Shown: positions 6,810-15,609, counted from the stretch's first letter. The stretch is 25,817 nucleotides of DNA from JBECKQ01 sp040235375 (GCA_040235375.1 JBECKQ010000127.1:1-25817); one strand, 5' to 3'. Notes: generated from the sequence alone by a model not told the origin. Program-made: numbers and translations.

Positions 6810-8066
6810 ATGACCCTCAAACCCGTGGGAGCGCAGTTCGTGTCTTACGTGCATCACCTGGAGTGCGTCTGCTGCGGCGCCTCATACGCCCCGGACCACG
6901 TGGGCTACACGTGCCCGACGTGCGGCCCGGACGAAGGAATACTCGACGTCATCTTCGACATAAACGCCGTGTCCCGCGATCTGACGCTCTCCGACCTGCT
7001 GACCGGGCCGCAGAACCACTGGCGGTACGGCCCGCTGTTGCCGGTCGCGCCGCATCACATCGGCGAGTCGTGGCCGATCGGCTGGACCCCGGTGATCGAG
7101 TCGCCGGTGCTGGCGAAGGCGTGCGGCGTGGCCCGCCTGCGGTTGAAGGACGAGGGGCGAAACGCCTCGGGATCGTTCAAGGACCGAGCGTCGAGCGTGG
7201 GCGTCGTGCGGGCGACGGAAAAGGGCGCGAAGGCGATCGCGTGCGCCTCGACGGGCAATGCGGCCGTCAGCCTGGCGGCGTGCGCGGCGATGGCGGGGCT
7301 GCCGGCGTACATTTTCGTTTCCCGCCGCATTCCGGAGGGCAAGCTCGCCCAGTTGCTGGTCTACGGCGCGACGGTGTTTCGGGTGAACGGCACGTACGAC
7401 GATGCGTATCGCCTGTGCTTCCAGGCATGCGAGCGGTTCGGCTGGTACAACCGCAACTGCGCGTACAATCCCTACCTCGTCGAGGGCAAGAAGACCGGCG
7501 GGCTCGAGATCGCCGAGCAGTGCATGATGGACCCGCCCGACTGGGTAGTGATGAGCGTCGGTGACGGATGCTCGATCGCGGGTGTCGCGAAGGGCATTCG
7601 CCAGATGCGCGAGCTGGAGCTGATCGACTGGTCGGCGCGGATGCTCGGCGTGCAGGCCGAAGGCGTCGCCCCGGTGATGGAGGCGTTTGCGACTGGCCGG
7701 CTGCCGGGTTGCGAGGGCGATACATTCGCGGACAGCATTAACTGCCCCGTGCCGCGCAACTGGCGCAAGGCGGTGAATGAAGTGCGGCAGAGCAACGGCG
7801 CATACGTGTCGGTGAGCGATGATGAAATCCGCTGGGCGATTCGGGAAACCGGACGACTGGCAGGCGTCTTCGCCGAGCCGGCCGCCGCGGCGGCCGTGGC
7901 CGGCGTGGTCCGGGCCGTACGCGAAGGCGTGCTCGACTCGCGAGCGTCGGTGCTGGCGATGGTCACGGGCACGGGTCTGAAGGATATCGCCGCGGCCCGC
8001 CAATCCTGCGGCGACCCGATCGACGTGTCGCCGGATATCGAGCAGATCGAGCAGGCCCTGCGCTAG
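6810..8066 (+). CDS. thrC: threonine synthase
   Basis: Threonine synthase converts O-phosphohomoserine to threonine with pyridoxal phosphate, the last step of threonine synthesis. The 418-residue protein begins with a zinc-ribbon-like segment (Cys19/Cys22 and Cys35/Cys38), as in the longer ThrC class. The PLP lysine is Lys124 in NASGSFKDRAS. ACASTGNAAVSLAA is the substrate/phosphate loop, and SVGDGCSIAGVAKG binds the PLP phosphate. The C terminus has GVFAEPAAAAAVAG and MVTGTGLKD. The ATG at 6810 has no strong Shine-Dalgarno sequence but matches the family start. The gene follows the CII-type regulator closely. Related fold-type II enzymes are less likely because of the ribbon and TGTGLKD. Confidence 0.92.
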   Translation: MTLKPVGAQFVSYVHHLECVCCGASYAPDHVGYTCPTCGPDEGILDVIFDINAVSRDLTLSDLLTGPQNHWRYGPLLPVAPHHIGESWPIGWTPVIESPVLAKACGVARLRLKDEGRNASGSFKDRASSVGVVRATEKGAKAIACASTGNAAVSLAACAAMAGLPAYIFVSRRIPEGKLAQLLVYGATVFRVNGTYDDAYRLCFQACERFGWYNRNCAYNPYLVEGKKTGGLEIAEQCMMDPPDWVVMSVGDGCSIAGVAKGIRQMRELELIDWSARMLGVQAEGVAPVMEAFATGRLPGCEGDTFADSINCPVPRNWRKAVNEVRQSNGAYVSVSDDEIRWAIRETGRLAGVFAEPAAAAAVAGVVRAVREGVLDSRASVLAMVTGTGLKDIAAARQSCGDPIDVSPDIEQIEQALR

Positions 8067-8067
8067 T

Positions 8068-8087
8068 TGGCCGGCAAAGCCGGACCA
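8068..8087 (+). terminator. possible terminator hairpin between thrC and the cytochrome genes
   Basis: CCGGC (8071-8075) pairs with GCCGG (8079-8083) around AAA, and TGG/CCA extends the stem past a bulged A. It starts two bases after the thrC stop in a convergent 56-nt gap. There is no U-tract on either strand, so the call rests on position and stem. Confidence 0.35.
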
Positions 8088-8122
8088 TGCCACCCGGCAT
8101 TCATGTCTGCACGGATTGTCGG

Positions 8123-11071
8123 TTACTTATACGCGAACAGCATCGCGTAGATGATGAGTACGACGAGCGTCAGGCCGATGACCAAGGCGCAGCCACCGAA
8201 CACCTTGGTGGCCGTCATGAACGCCGGCGAGCGCGGCTCGGCCAGGCGCTCTTCGAGCTGGCCGCTCTCCATGAGGGCCGCGTACTCGCGCGGGCGCTCG
8301 TGCTTGAGCTCGCGCAGCGGCATCTGTCCCGTGAAGACCACCGGATCCATGGGGAACTTCTCGGGCCGGAAGTGCGTGTTGAAAAAGTGGATGGTGAAGA
8401 TGAACCCCGTCGCCAGCAGCGCTTCGTCGCTGTGGATGATCGTGGCGACGTTGATCAGCCATCCGGGCAACACGTGCGTGAACGTCTCCGGGAACCACAG
8501 GAAAAGCCCCGTGGAGCCGATGATGGCGATGCCCCAGAACACGGCGAAGTAGTCGAACTTCTCCCAGTAGGTCCACCGGCCGTACTGCGGTCGCGGCCCC
8601 TTGCCGACGAACCACTTGATCGTGCCGACGAACTCGCGCACATCGCTGAATCGCGGCAGGATCGAATCGGGGCCGAAGAAGAACTGCCGCAGCGTCTTTC
8701 CGCTACGCCGATACCGCCGCAGCACGTCCCAGATGTGGAAGCCAAAGAGGCCGAACATCGTGACAGCGCAGACCCGATGGATGAAGCCGGCCGTCTCGAA
8801 GCCGCCCAGCAACTTGGACAGCGCCACCGCCCATCCCGCGCTGCTGAACTTGATCATCATGCCCGTGATGGCCAGGCCGAAGAAGCTGAGGATCATGATC
8901 AGGTGCATGCGGCGCACGAGCGGAATGAATCGGACGTATTGCCTGTCCGCCACCGGCTCCGCCGCCTCGGCGGCGAGAATCTCGCGGCGGGTCTTGAACG
9001 ATCGCGGCAGCCAGATCAGCGTATGCACGCCGAAGAATCCGAACGTGCCGACGAGCAGGCCCGTCATTCCCCAGAACGCGAAGAAGAGCGCCGGAAACCT
9101 CTTCGGATCGTGGTGTGTCGCATGCGTGAGATAGCCGGTGAACTGTCGATGCGACTTAGGATGGCACTGGGCGCACGTCTGGACGATGTTCTGGCGGCTC
9201 AGTCGTGAGCGAGGGTTCGTCGGCCGGAGGATGTCGTGAGCGCCGTGGCAATCCTGGCACTTCGCGGCCTTGGCCTCCCCAAGCCGCGAAACCTTGCCGT
9301 GGAAGGTCTGGAAGTAGGACTCAGTAACGTCCTTGTGGCACCGGCCGCACTGATCCATGATGCCCAGCTCGAAATCGCGCAGGTCCGTACGCGTCACGCG
9401 GTGCGACGAATGGCAATCAGAGCACCGAGGCAGCGGCGGCTTACCGCGAAGCTGCACGTAGTCCGGGTTCGCGGTGGGTGAGTGCACGCTGACGGCGTAC
9501 TTCTCGTAAATGCCGTCATGGCAGTGGCCGCAGGTGGCGGCGACATTGTCCGGATTGACGCTCGAGGCCGGATCGCTCGCGGGGAGCGTGCGGTGGGCTG
9601 TATGGCAGTCCGTGCAGGTGGCCGTCACGGTCAGGCCGCTCTCGAGCAGGCCCTTGCCGTGGACGCTCATCCGATAGCTCTCGACGATCTCGGTTTCCTT
9701 GCCGAGGTAGCGGACGGCCGCCTTCCCCCCTTCGCGATGGCACTTGGCGCAAAGCTTCGGGACGTTGAGGACAAACGTCGGTGATTCGCGCACCAGCGCC
9801 TTGACCGCCGACGACGCGTCCGGCGCCGGGGCGTGTTCGCGAATGTCGTGGACATCGCCGCTGGCGTGGCACTCCAGACAGTCGGGGGCGTTCGGGTCGT
9901 TCTTGGCGTGCAACTTGCCGTGGATGCTGATCGCGTAGTCGGACTCAGCCGCTTCATGGCAGATGCCGCAATCAACCTTCTCCTTGATCGTCGCGCAGGG
10001 TCGGACCTCGTTGTTGGGCGTCACGCCGGTGTGGCACTGGGCGCAGGCCACAAGCTTGCGGCCATGATAGGAGCGATCATAGGCGTCCTGATTGACGTAC
10101 AGCGAGCGCTGGTCGCCCGAAGCAACGATGTCCGGCCTGCCATGGCAGCTCATGCAGTCGGCGTTTGCCATACCCGTGTCGTACGTGGCCTTGCGAATCT
10201 CGTGAGGCGAGTGGCACTCGACGCAGACCGGGATCTTGCCCGGCTCCCTCTCCCATAGCTCACCGCGGATGAACTTGCGGTGAACGGCCTCGATGCGGCC
10301 GTGGCACTTCATGCACGTCTTGCTGACGTTGTTGACGGAGATGGTCGATTTCGGGTCGGTGTGCGGCAGGACGTGGTGTCCGGTGTGACAGCTTGTGCAC
10401 ACGGCGGTGACGACGAGGCCTTGCTTGAACAACCCTTCTCCGTGAATGCTCTGGCTGTAGCGCTCGAGGATGCGGTCCTGCGGAATGTCGTAGGCACGCG
10501 CGACCGGCGCCCCCTCCTGATGGCACTGGGCGCACATCTGCGGGATGTTGAACGGGGCGATGGCCGAATTCGGATCCCCCAGCGGCACGATGTAGTGACT
10601 GCCGTGACAGTCCTGGCATCGCGGGGCGAGCGAATCACCCTGCTCGAGGTGCTGGCCGTGGATGCTGCCTGCATATTCCTCTGCCGCGGCGTCGTGGCAC
10701 ATCGTGCAGTCGACGGGCGCCAGATCGAAGGAATGCGGAAGATCCGTCCCCTCCAGATCGGTGTGGCAAACGATGCAGTCGATATCGCCGTGCACGGACT
10801 TGGCGAAGCGGTCGGGGTCAACATACAGCGAGACCGGGCGGCCGTCGCGCTCGCCGCGCATTTCGGTGTCATGCCCGTGACACTCAAGGCAAAGCTCGTT
10901 CTCCTGGGCGACCGCGGCGGCGGCGAAGAAGGCCAGCCCGATCGCGAACACCGCCGGCCGCAACGGCCCGCCCGCGGCCAATAGAACCGTGGCCAGCCGA
11001 GGACCGGACAGTCTCAGCCGGTCATGATTCGTCTGAGGACGAACGTCGTGATTTCTATGCCGGGCTCTCAA
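8123..11071 (-). CDS. giant 19-heme cytochrome c fused to a membrane cytochrome b (CbcL-like architecture)
   Basis: This is a 982-residue predicted inner-membrane electron carrier. A signal-like segment (about 29-55, ending AVAQ) is followed by 19 CXXCH heme-binding motifs between residues 61 and 637. Six membrane helices then follow from about 655. Helix 3 has paired histidines (FIHRVCAVTMFGLFGFHIW), as does helix 5 (IIHSDEALLATGFIFTIHF), the pattern of FdnI/HydC-type diheme cytochrome b. Geobacter CbcL has the same layout with nine hemes and moves quinol electrons outward; the same role here is inferred. An 87-residue block (175-261) is repeated at 436-522. The start is TTG 11071, with an in-frame stop six codons earlier and a poor ribosome site, so an internal TTG/GTG start just before the signal segment is possible. 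It lies 82 nt after the 11-heme paralogue. Confidence 0.88.
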   Translation of the reverse strand: MRARHRNHDVRPQTNHDRLRLSGPRLATVLLAAGGPLRPAVFAIGLAFFAAAAVAQENELCLECHGHDTEMRGERDGRPVSLYVDPDRFAKSVHGDIDCIVCHTDLEGTDLPHSFDLAPVDCTMCHDAAAEEYAGSIHGQHLEQGDSLAPRCQDCHGSHYIVPLGDPNSAIAPFNIPQMCAQCHQEGAPVARAYDIPQDRILERYSQSIHGEGLFKQGLVVTAVCTSCHTGHHVLPHTDPKSTISVNNVSKTCMKCHGRIEAVHRKFIRGELWEREPGKIPVCVECHSPHEIRKATYDTGMANADCMSCHGRPDIVASGDQRSLYVNQDAYDRSYHGRKLVACAQCHTGVTPNNEVRPCATIKEKVDCGICHEAAESDYAISIHGKLHAKNDPNAPDCLECHASGDVHDIREHAPAPDASSAVKALVRESPTFVLNVPKLCAKCHREGGKAAVRYLGKETEIVESYRMSVHGKGLLESGLTVTATCTDCHTAHRTLPASDPASSVNPDNVAATCGHCHDGIYEKYAVSVHSPTANPDYVQLRGKPPLPRCSDCHSSHRVTRTDLRDFELGIMDQCGRCHKDVTESYFQTFHGKVSRLGEAKAAKCQDCHGAHDILRPTNPRSRLSRQNIVQTCAQCHPKSHRQFTGYLTHATHHDPKRFPALFFAFWGMTGLLVGTFGFFGVHTLIWLPRSFKTRREILAAEAAEPVADRQYVRFIPLVRRMHLIMILSFFGLAITGMMIKFSSAGWAVALSKLLGGFETAGFIHRVCAVTMFGLFGFHIWDVLRRYRRSGKTLRQFFFGPDSILPRFSDVREFVGTIKWFVGKGPRPQYGRWTYWEKFDYFAVFWGIAIIGSTGLFLWFPETFTHVLPGWLINVATIIHSDEALLATGFIFTIHFFNTHFRPEKFPMDPVVFTGQMPLRELKHERPREYAALMESGQLEERLAEPRSPAFMTATKVFGGCALVIGLTLVVLIIYAMLFAYK

Positions 11072-11153
11072 AACTCTGTTCGGTCAGCGTCGTTCGAGGG
11101 TCACTGTCAGGTTCACATTGTCGGCAGCCGTCTCGGCCGAACGGGCGTGTGTC

Positions 11154-13244
11154 CTAATCCGGTGGTTCGGGATCGCGGTGGACCGTGGCCGGAACTTGAT
11201 CCGACGCGCCGGCAGGTTGGGGGCTCTCCTCGATCTCCTCTTCATAGCGAGGAACGGAAACGCGCGCCTTGAGCTTGGGGCCCTCGGGGTGCTCGTGCAT
11301 GTACTGGATCTTGGGCATCCGGCCGGCGATCCACGACGGGTTCATCGGCCAGACGGACGGCCGGAACATCGTGCCGTAAATGTGCCAGACTAGGATCGCC
11401 AGCGTCGCCAGCCAGGCTTCGTAGTAGTGAATGACGAGCATGACGTCGAGGAAGCCCTTGGGCACGAAGCGGCTCGCAAAGGTGTCGAACCACAGGAACA
11501 GGCCCGTGACCGACATGATGATCGTGCCCCAGACGAGCGCCCAGTATTCGGCCTTCTCCATGTAGCTGAACCGACCGAACCTGGCTTCCTCGTCACGCCG
11601 CCCGAGGAAATACAAAGAGTTCTCCCAGATATGCCTGAAGTCGGACCAGGTCCAGGTCATATCGTGTATCCACTGACGCCCGCGCCTCGAGAGGACGTAG
11701 AGCATGTGCCAGACGGCGCTGACGATAAGAACGACGGCCGCCATTCGATGGATGATCGCACGAAGGTTGGAGCCGCCAAGCGACTTGGTCGTCGTGCTCA
11801 ACTTGATGTCGAAGCCGAACAGCAGCTTCACCCACCAGGCATCGGAATAACGAAGGGCGAAGCCGGTGATCACGAGCACGATAAATGCGATCATCAGCAC
11901 CCAGTGCTGCGCCGTCTCGCTGGGGCTCAGGCGTTGCACGTAGGGCTGCTTCAGCATGTTCTTCACGTATCGGCGCCAGTCGGCGACATTGTGCAGCAGC
12001 ATCAGCCCGATCGTAACCGCAATGACGACTAGGTAGACCTTTCGGAAGATGTCCGCCCACCCCGTATAAAGACCGGCGCCCGTGCCGTGGATCGGCGTCT
12101 GGGCGAGTTGAGCGGTAATGCCCGGGTGGCAACTGCCGCACGTCTTGCGGAGATTTTGCGGATTGATCGAGGATTCCGGATCGCTGGACGGGAGGACAAG
12201 ATGCTCGCGGTGACAGGAAGCACAGTTGGCAACGGTCGTGTCGCCCGCCTTGCTCTTCAGCCCGTGATAGCTATCGATGTACGACGCCAGGCGCCCCCCC
12301 GGCAGCCCGTACTTCTGGTTCAGCACTGCCGACTCATGGCAGGGCGCGCACGTCTGTTCGGCGATATGCGCGGGATTCACCGGCGAACGAGGATCATCCT
12401 TCTTGACGATGCCGTGCTCGCCGTGACACGTCGTGCAGACCGGAGCCTCCACTTCGCCGCGAAGCAGCGCCTGACCGTGAATCCCTCTGAGGTAATCCTT
12501 CGTCTGCGCGCGATGGCATCCGCCGCAGGTCTGCGGGATGTTGAAGTGGTAAATGGGCGACTTGTCGTTTACCGGGCTGAGTATTCGGTGCGCGGTTCTG
12601 TTGCCTTCTTCGTTTACCGCCGCGTGGCAGTCAATGCAGGTCGCGAGAGCACTGAGCCCGATTTTCGTCGGCTCGCCGTGGACGCTGTTCTGATAGGTCT
12701 TTATGGGAGCGTCGCGAAGGACGTCGTGCCGCTTCACAATGTTCACATCGGTGTGGCACCGCTGGCACGTGCCCGCGAGGTTCGCGGGATCCACCCGGGA
12801 GCGCGGGTTGGAGATGGCGACAATGTCATGCGTTCCGTGGCAGTCCCAGCAGGCCGGCAGGTCGGGATGATTGTCACCGATGGCCAGCCGGCCGTGCGAC
12901 TTGTACTCGTCCGCTTCTTTCTCATGGCAATCGCCGCAGTGGACGGGTTGCACTTCGCCGTGCGGATGTGGCGAGGATGGATCGAAGTTCTCCATGTCGA
13001 TGGAGCTGTGGCAGGTTTCGCACGACAGTTCTGCGTGGATCGAGGTGTGCAGAATGGCCGCATAGGACACTTGCTCGCCGCGCGGTCCCTTCGAGGAGTG
13101 GCACTCCGCACACTCTGTCGCTTCCGCCGCCGGCTCTTGGGCCACAGCAGGCTGCGTCTCTTGCGCAATCGTGTACTGAGCGTAAAGCAGCAGCAGAAGT
13201 GCAACGGCGACGGCGCAGCCGCCACGATTGAACGTCACTTTCAT
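11154..13244 (-). CDS. 11-heme cytochrome c fused to a membrane cytochrome b (CbcL-like architecture)
   Basis: This 696-residue protein has a clear signal peptide (hydrophobic 10-27, CAVAVALLLLLYAQYTIAQ). Eleven CXXCH motifs lie between residues 45 and 373, and about five membrane helices from about 390 to 635. Conserved histidines are in HRMAAVVLIVSAVWHML and VIHYYEAWLATLAILVWHI, aligning with the paired histidines of the downstream 19-heme protein. Both also share a C-terminal block: FRPSVWPMNP here, FRPEKFPMDP there. The two are therefore paralogues with different heme numbers. Expected topology is periplasmic hemes and a membrane quinol site, passing electrons from the quinone pool to periplasmic or extracellular acceptors. 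The ATG at 13244 is confident. The C-terminal tail after 640 is acidic and proline-rich. It is the first gene of the pair. Confidence 0.9.
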   Translation of the reverse strand: MKVTFNRGGCAVAVALLLLLYAQYTIAQETQPAVAQEPAAEATECAECHSSKGPRGEQVSYAAILHTSIHAELSCETCHSSIDMENFDPSSPHPHGEVQPVHCGDCHEKEADEYKSHGRLAIGDNHPDLPACWDCHGTHDIVAISNPRSRVDPANLAGTCQRCHTDVNIVKRHDVLRDAPIKTYQNSVHGEPTKIGLSALATCIDCHAAVNEEGNRTAHRILSPVNDKSPIYHFNIPQTCGGCHRAQTKDYLRGIHGQALLRGEVEAPVCTTCHGEHGIVKKDDPRSPVNPAHIAEQTCAPCHESAVLNQKYGLPGGRLASYIDSYHGLKSKAGDTTVANCASCHREHLVLPSSDPESSINPQNLRKTCGSCHPGITAQLAQTPIHGTGAGLYTGWADIFRKVYLVVIAVTIGLMLLHNVADWRRYVKNMLKQPYVQRLSPSETAQHWVLMIAFIVLVITGFALRYSDAWWVKLLFGFDIKLSTTTKSLGGSNLRAIIHRMAAVVLIVSAVWHMLYVLSRRGRQWIHDMTWTWSDFRHIWENSLYFLGRRDEEARFGRFSYMEKAEYWALVWGTIIMSVTGLFLWFDTFASRFVPKGFLDVMLVIHYYEAWLATLAILVWHIYGTMFRPSVWPMNPSWIAGRMPKIQYMHEHPEGPKLKARVSVPRYEEEIEESPQPAGASDQVPATVHRDPEPPD

Positions 13245-13385
13245 TGCATGTCGGTGGCCGAAACCACCGCCGACCTCGCTAACGGGATATCCACACTTCT
13301 GACGGCCAGCAGACGCTGAATGTGCCGCCGCTCGCGCGTGCTCCGCCCCTCATCCGAATCGTGCCAAGTGGGGCACGAAGTCCGC

Positions 13386-13413
13386 ATTCTAACGCATTGC
13401 TCCGGCTCGTCCA
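13386..13413 (-). promoter_or_regulatory. candidate promoter of the multiheme cytochrome pair
   Basis: On the minus strand TGGACG (13413-13408) and TAGAAT (13391-13386) are separated by 16 nt, matching the consensus at 4 and 5 of 6 positions. The -10 is followed by GCGG. It lies about 140 nt upstream of the 11-heme gene and downstream of fcl. Confidence 0.4.
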
Positions 13414-13450
13414 CTCGACACTTTTTGTAAACAGACCCAGTTTGGTGCGT

Positions 13451-14425
13451 TTACCACGAAGCGGCTGAACAAACCTCCACGTCGTCGGCGCGGCACGAGC
13501 GATACCACGAGATGGTACGACGAAGACCGTCGGTAAGATCAGTGCGCGCCGCGAAACCCAGCTCGGTTTTCGCCCGCGACGTGTCCAGACACCGCCGGGG
13601 CTGGCCATCAGGACGGCCCAGGTTCCAGCGGAATTCACCTCGAAAATCAGTCAATTCTCCGATCTTTTTCGCGAGTTCGCGAATGGAGATCTCGTGACCC
13701 GAGCCGAGGTTGATCGGCCGCGACTCATTCAAAACGTCGGCTGCCTGCACGATGCCTGCGGCGGCGTCCTCGATAAAGAGGAACTCGCGTGAAACGTCGC
13801 CCGTACCCCAACAGACGACGTAGTCCCGTCCCTCGTCCACGGCCTCCATGCACTTGCGAATCAGCGCCGGGATCACGTGCCCCGATTCGAGGTCGAAATT
13901 GTCACCAGGACCGTAGAGATTCACCGGCAGGACGAAGACCGAGTTGAAGCCATACTCGGCCCGGTAGGCCTGAGACTGCACAAGGAGCATCTTCTTGGCC
14001 AGGCCGTACGGGGCATTAGTCTCCTCCGGATAGCCTGACCAGAGGTCGTCCTCCCTGAAAGGTACGGGCGTGTGCTTGGGGTAGGCGCAGACGCTACCGA
14101 CGGCAACCAGCTTTTCGATCCCGCGCCGGCGTCCTTCCTCGATGAGCTGCACGCCCATCATCAGGTTGCGGTAAAAAAACTCGCCGGGATGAGCTCGATT
14201 GGCCCCGATTCCGCCCACAACGGCCGCCAGGTGGATGACCATGTCCGGCCGCATGTCATCATACATACGGCGCACGCCCTCGATGGTCACGAGGTCGTAC
14301 TCGGCGCTGCGCGGTACACGGACCTCGCGGACGCCGCGGTCGTGCAGCGCACGCACGACATATCGGCCGAGGAAACCGGCCCCGCCGGTCACCACGACGC
14401 GCTTGTCGGGCTGGAGATCGTGCAC
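13451..14425 (-). CDS. fcl: GDP-L-fucose synthase
   Basis: This enzyme (WcaG family) epimerises and reduces GDP-4-keto-6-deoxymannose to GDP-L-fucose with NADPH. The 324-residue protein starts at GTG 14425 (VHDLQPDKR), just before the Rossmann motif VVVTGGAGFLGRYV. The frame is open further upstream, but that stretch lies over gmd in another frame and is low-complexity Arg/Pro/Gly. Visible motifs are HLAAVVGGIGANRAHP, VGSVCAYP, the catalytic YGLAKK (YxxxK) and NLYGPGDNFDLESGHVIP with the conserved histidine. The gene overlaps the end of gmd by 37 bases, so translation is likely coupled. It is the last gene of the exopolysaccharide cluster. Confidence 0.92.
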   Translation of the reverse strand: MHDLQPDKRVVVTGGAGFLGRYVVRALHDRGVREVRVPRSAEYDLVTIEGVRRMYDDMRPDMVIHLAAVVGGIGANRAHPGEFFYRNLMMGVQLIEEGRRRGIEKLVAVGSVCAYPKHTPVPFREDDLWSGYPEETNAPYGLAKKMLLVQSQAYRAEYGFNSVFVLPVNLYGPGDNFDLESGHVIPALIRKCMEAVDEGRDYVVCWGTGDVSREFLFIEDAAAGIVQAADVLNESRPINLGSGHEISIRELAKKIGELTDFRGEFRWNLGRPDGQPRRCLDTSRAKTELGFAARTDLTDGLRRTISWYRSCRADDVEVCSAASW

Positions 14426-15435
14426 AGCTCCTCTCCGTGCTCGTGGAGGATCGCTTCCTGCCGGGCCAGTTTCAGATCCTCGTCCGCCATCATGCGTGCC
14501 AGGGCGGTGAAGTTCACTTTCGACTCCCAGCCCAGCCGGGTCCGAGCCTTGGTCGCGTCGCCGAGAAGCACATCGACTTCCGCCGGGCGGAGGTAGCGGG
14601 CGTCGATCTTCACGTAGTCCTCCCAATCGAGGTCGAGGTGGCCGAAGACCTCGTCCAGGAACTCGCGGACCGAGTGTGTTTCGCCGGTGGCGATGACGTA
14701 GTCCTCCGGCTGGTCCTGCTGGAGCATGAGCCACATCGCCTCCACGTAGTCACCGGCGAATCCCCAGTCGCGCCGGGCGTTGAGGTTGCCGAGAAACAGG
14801 CTTGTTTGCAGACCGTAGCGGATACGGCCGGCGGCGCGGGTGATCTTTCGCGTCACGAAGGTCTCGCCACGGCGCGGCGACTCGTGGTTGAAGAGGATGC
14901 CGTTGCAGGCGAACAGGCCGTAGGCCTCACGGTAGTTGATGGTCTGCCAGTACGCGTAGGCTTTTGCGCAGCCGTAGGGGCTGCGCGGATGGAACGGCGT
15001 CTTCTCGGTCTGCGGCATCTCGGCGGCCCGCCCGTACATTTCACTGCTGGACGCCTGGTAGAACCGCGGCCGATGCTTCATCTGGCGAATGGCCTCCAGT
15101 AATCGCAGCGTGCCGAGGGCGCATGTATCGACCGTGTAAATCGGCTGATCGAAGCTGACGCGCACGTGGCTCTGGGCGCCGAGGTTGTAGACCTCGTCCG
15201 GCTGGAAGTCGTTCAGGAGGTTGCTGACGCACGTTCCATCCAGCAGATCGCCATACACCAGGCGAAGGCGGGGCCGCCCATCATGGGGGTCCACGTAGAG
15301 ATGATCGATCCGCGAGGTGGAAAACGTGGAGCTGCGCCGGACGACGCCGCAGACTCGGTACCCGCGTGCGAGCAGGAACTCCGCCAGGTAGGAGCCGTCT
15401 TGGCCGGTGATGCCCGTAATCAAGGCTCTTTTCAT
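14389..15435 (-). CDS. gmd: GDP-mannose 4,6-dehydratase
   Basis: Gmd makes GDP-4-keto-6-deoxy-D-mannose from GDP-mannose, the first step to GDP-fucose and related deoxy sugars. The 348-residue protein opens with ALITGITGQDGSYLAEFLL, the very characteristic Gmd start. It continues with YNLGAQSHVRVSFDQP, SSSEMYG, SPYGCAKAYAYW (catalytic YxxxK), LFNHESPRRGETFVTRKI and LGNLNARRDWGFAGDYVEAM. All are diagnostic for Gmd rather than other epimerases. The ATG at 15435 has GGGGTGA three bases upstream. A 174-nt gap with an inverted repeat separates it from the preceding epimerase gene. It overlaps fcl downstream. Confidence 0.96.
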   Translation of the reverse strand: MKRALITGITGQDGSYLAEFLLARGYRVCGVVRRSSTFSTSRIDHLYVDPHDGRPRLRLVYGDLLDGTCVSNLLNDFQPDEVYNLGAQSHVRVSFDQPIYTVDTCALGTLRLLEAIRQMKHRPRFYQASSSEMYGRAAEMPQTEKTPFHPRSPYGCAKAYAYWQTINYREAYGLFACNGILFNHESPRRGETFVTRKITRAAGRIRYGLQTSLFLGNLNARRDWGFAGDYVEAMWLMLQQDQPEDYVIATGETHSVREFLDEVFGHLDLDWEDYVKIDARYLRPAEVDVLLGDATKARTRLGWESKVNFTALARMMADEDLKLARQEAILHEHGEELCTISSPTSASW

Positions 15436-15467
15436 GGCTCACCCCGCTGCCGCCCCGATCGTCGCGC

Positions 15468-15491
15468 GCGCAGCCAAACCGCCGGCTGCGC
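15468..15491 (-). other. 8-bp inverted repeat in the gmd leader
   Basis: GCGCAGCC (15468-15475) and GGCTGCGC (15484-15491) are perfect inverted arms around an 8-nt loop, 33 nt upstream of the gmd start in the transcribed direction. No U-tract follows. It could act as an attenuator or pause hairpin for the NusG-like factor encoded upstream, or as a 3' end stabiliser for the epimerase message. Confidence 0.4.
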
Positions 15492-15609
15492 CGCTTGGTG
15501 TATATCGAGAGGATTGCGGGGGCAGGATGAGGTTTTCTCGGACGCTCGCCGCGAGGGACACGGGCGCCGCGGGGTGTGAGCGACGAGGCACCGTGATGGG
15601 GCTATTGCC

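Noticed and set aside
8123..13244. Regularly recurring short DNA motifs that could suggest a CRISPR-like or repeat array
   Set aside because: The repeats are codons of CXXCH heme motifs (such as TGGCA..GGCA on the plus strand), irregularly spaced within long coding frames.
13420..13465. GTAAAC/GTTTAC inverted repeat next to a run of A/T as a terminator after fcl
   Set aside because: The T-run is on the wrong side for fcl transcription, the 6-bp stem has a 16-nt loop, and one arm overlaps the fcl stop region.
14426..14734. Long N-terminal extension of GDP-fucose synthase
   Set aside because: The extra 103 codons are Arg/Pro/Gly low-complexity text over the gmd gene in another frame, and the family starts just before the nucleotide-binding motif.
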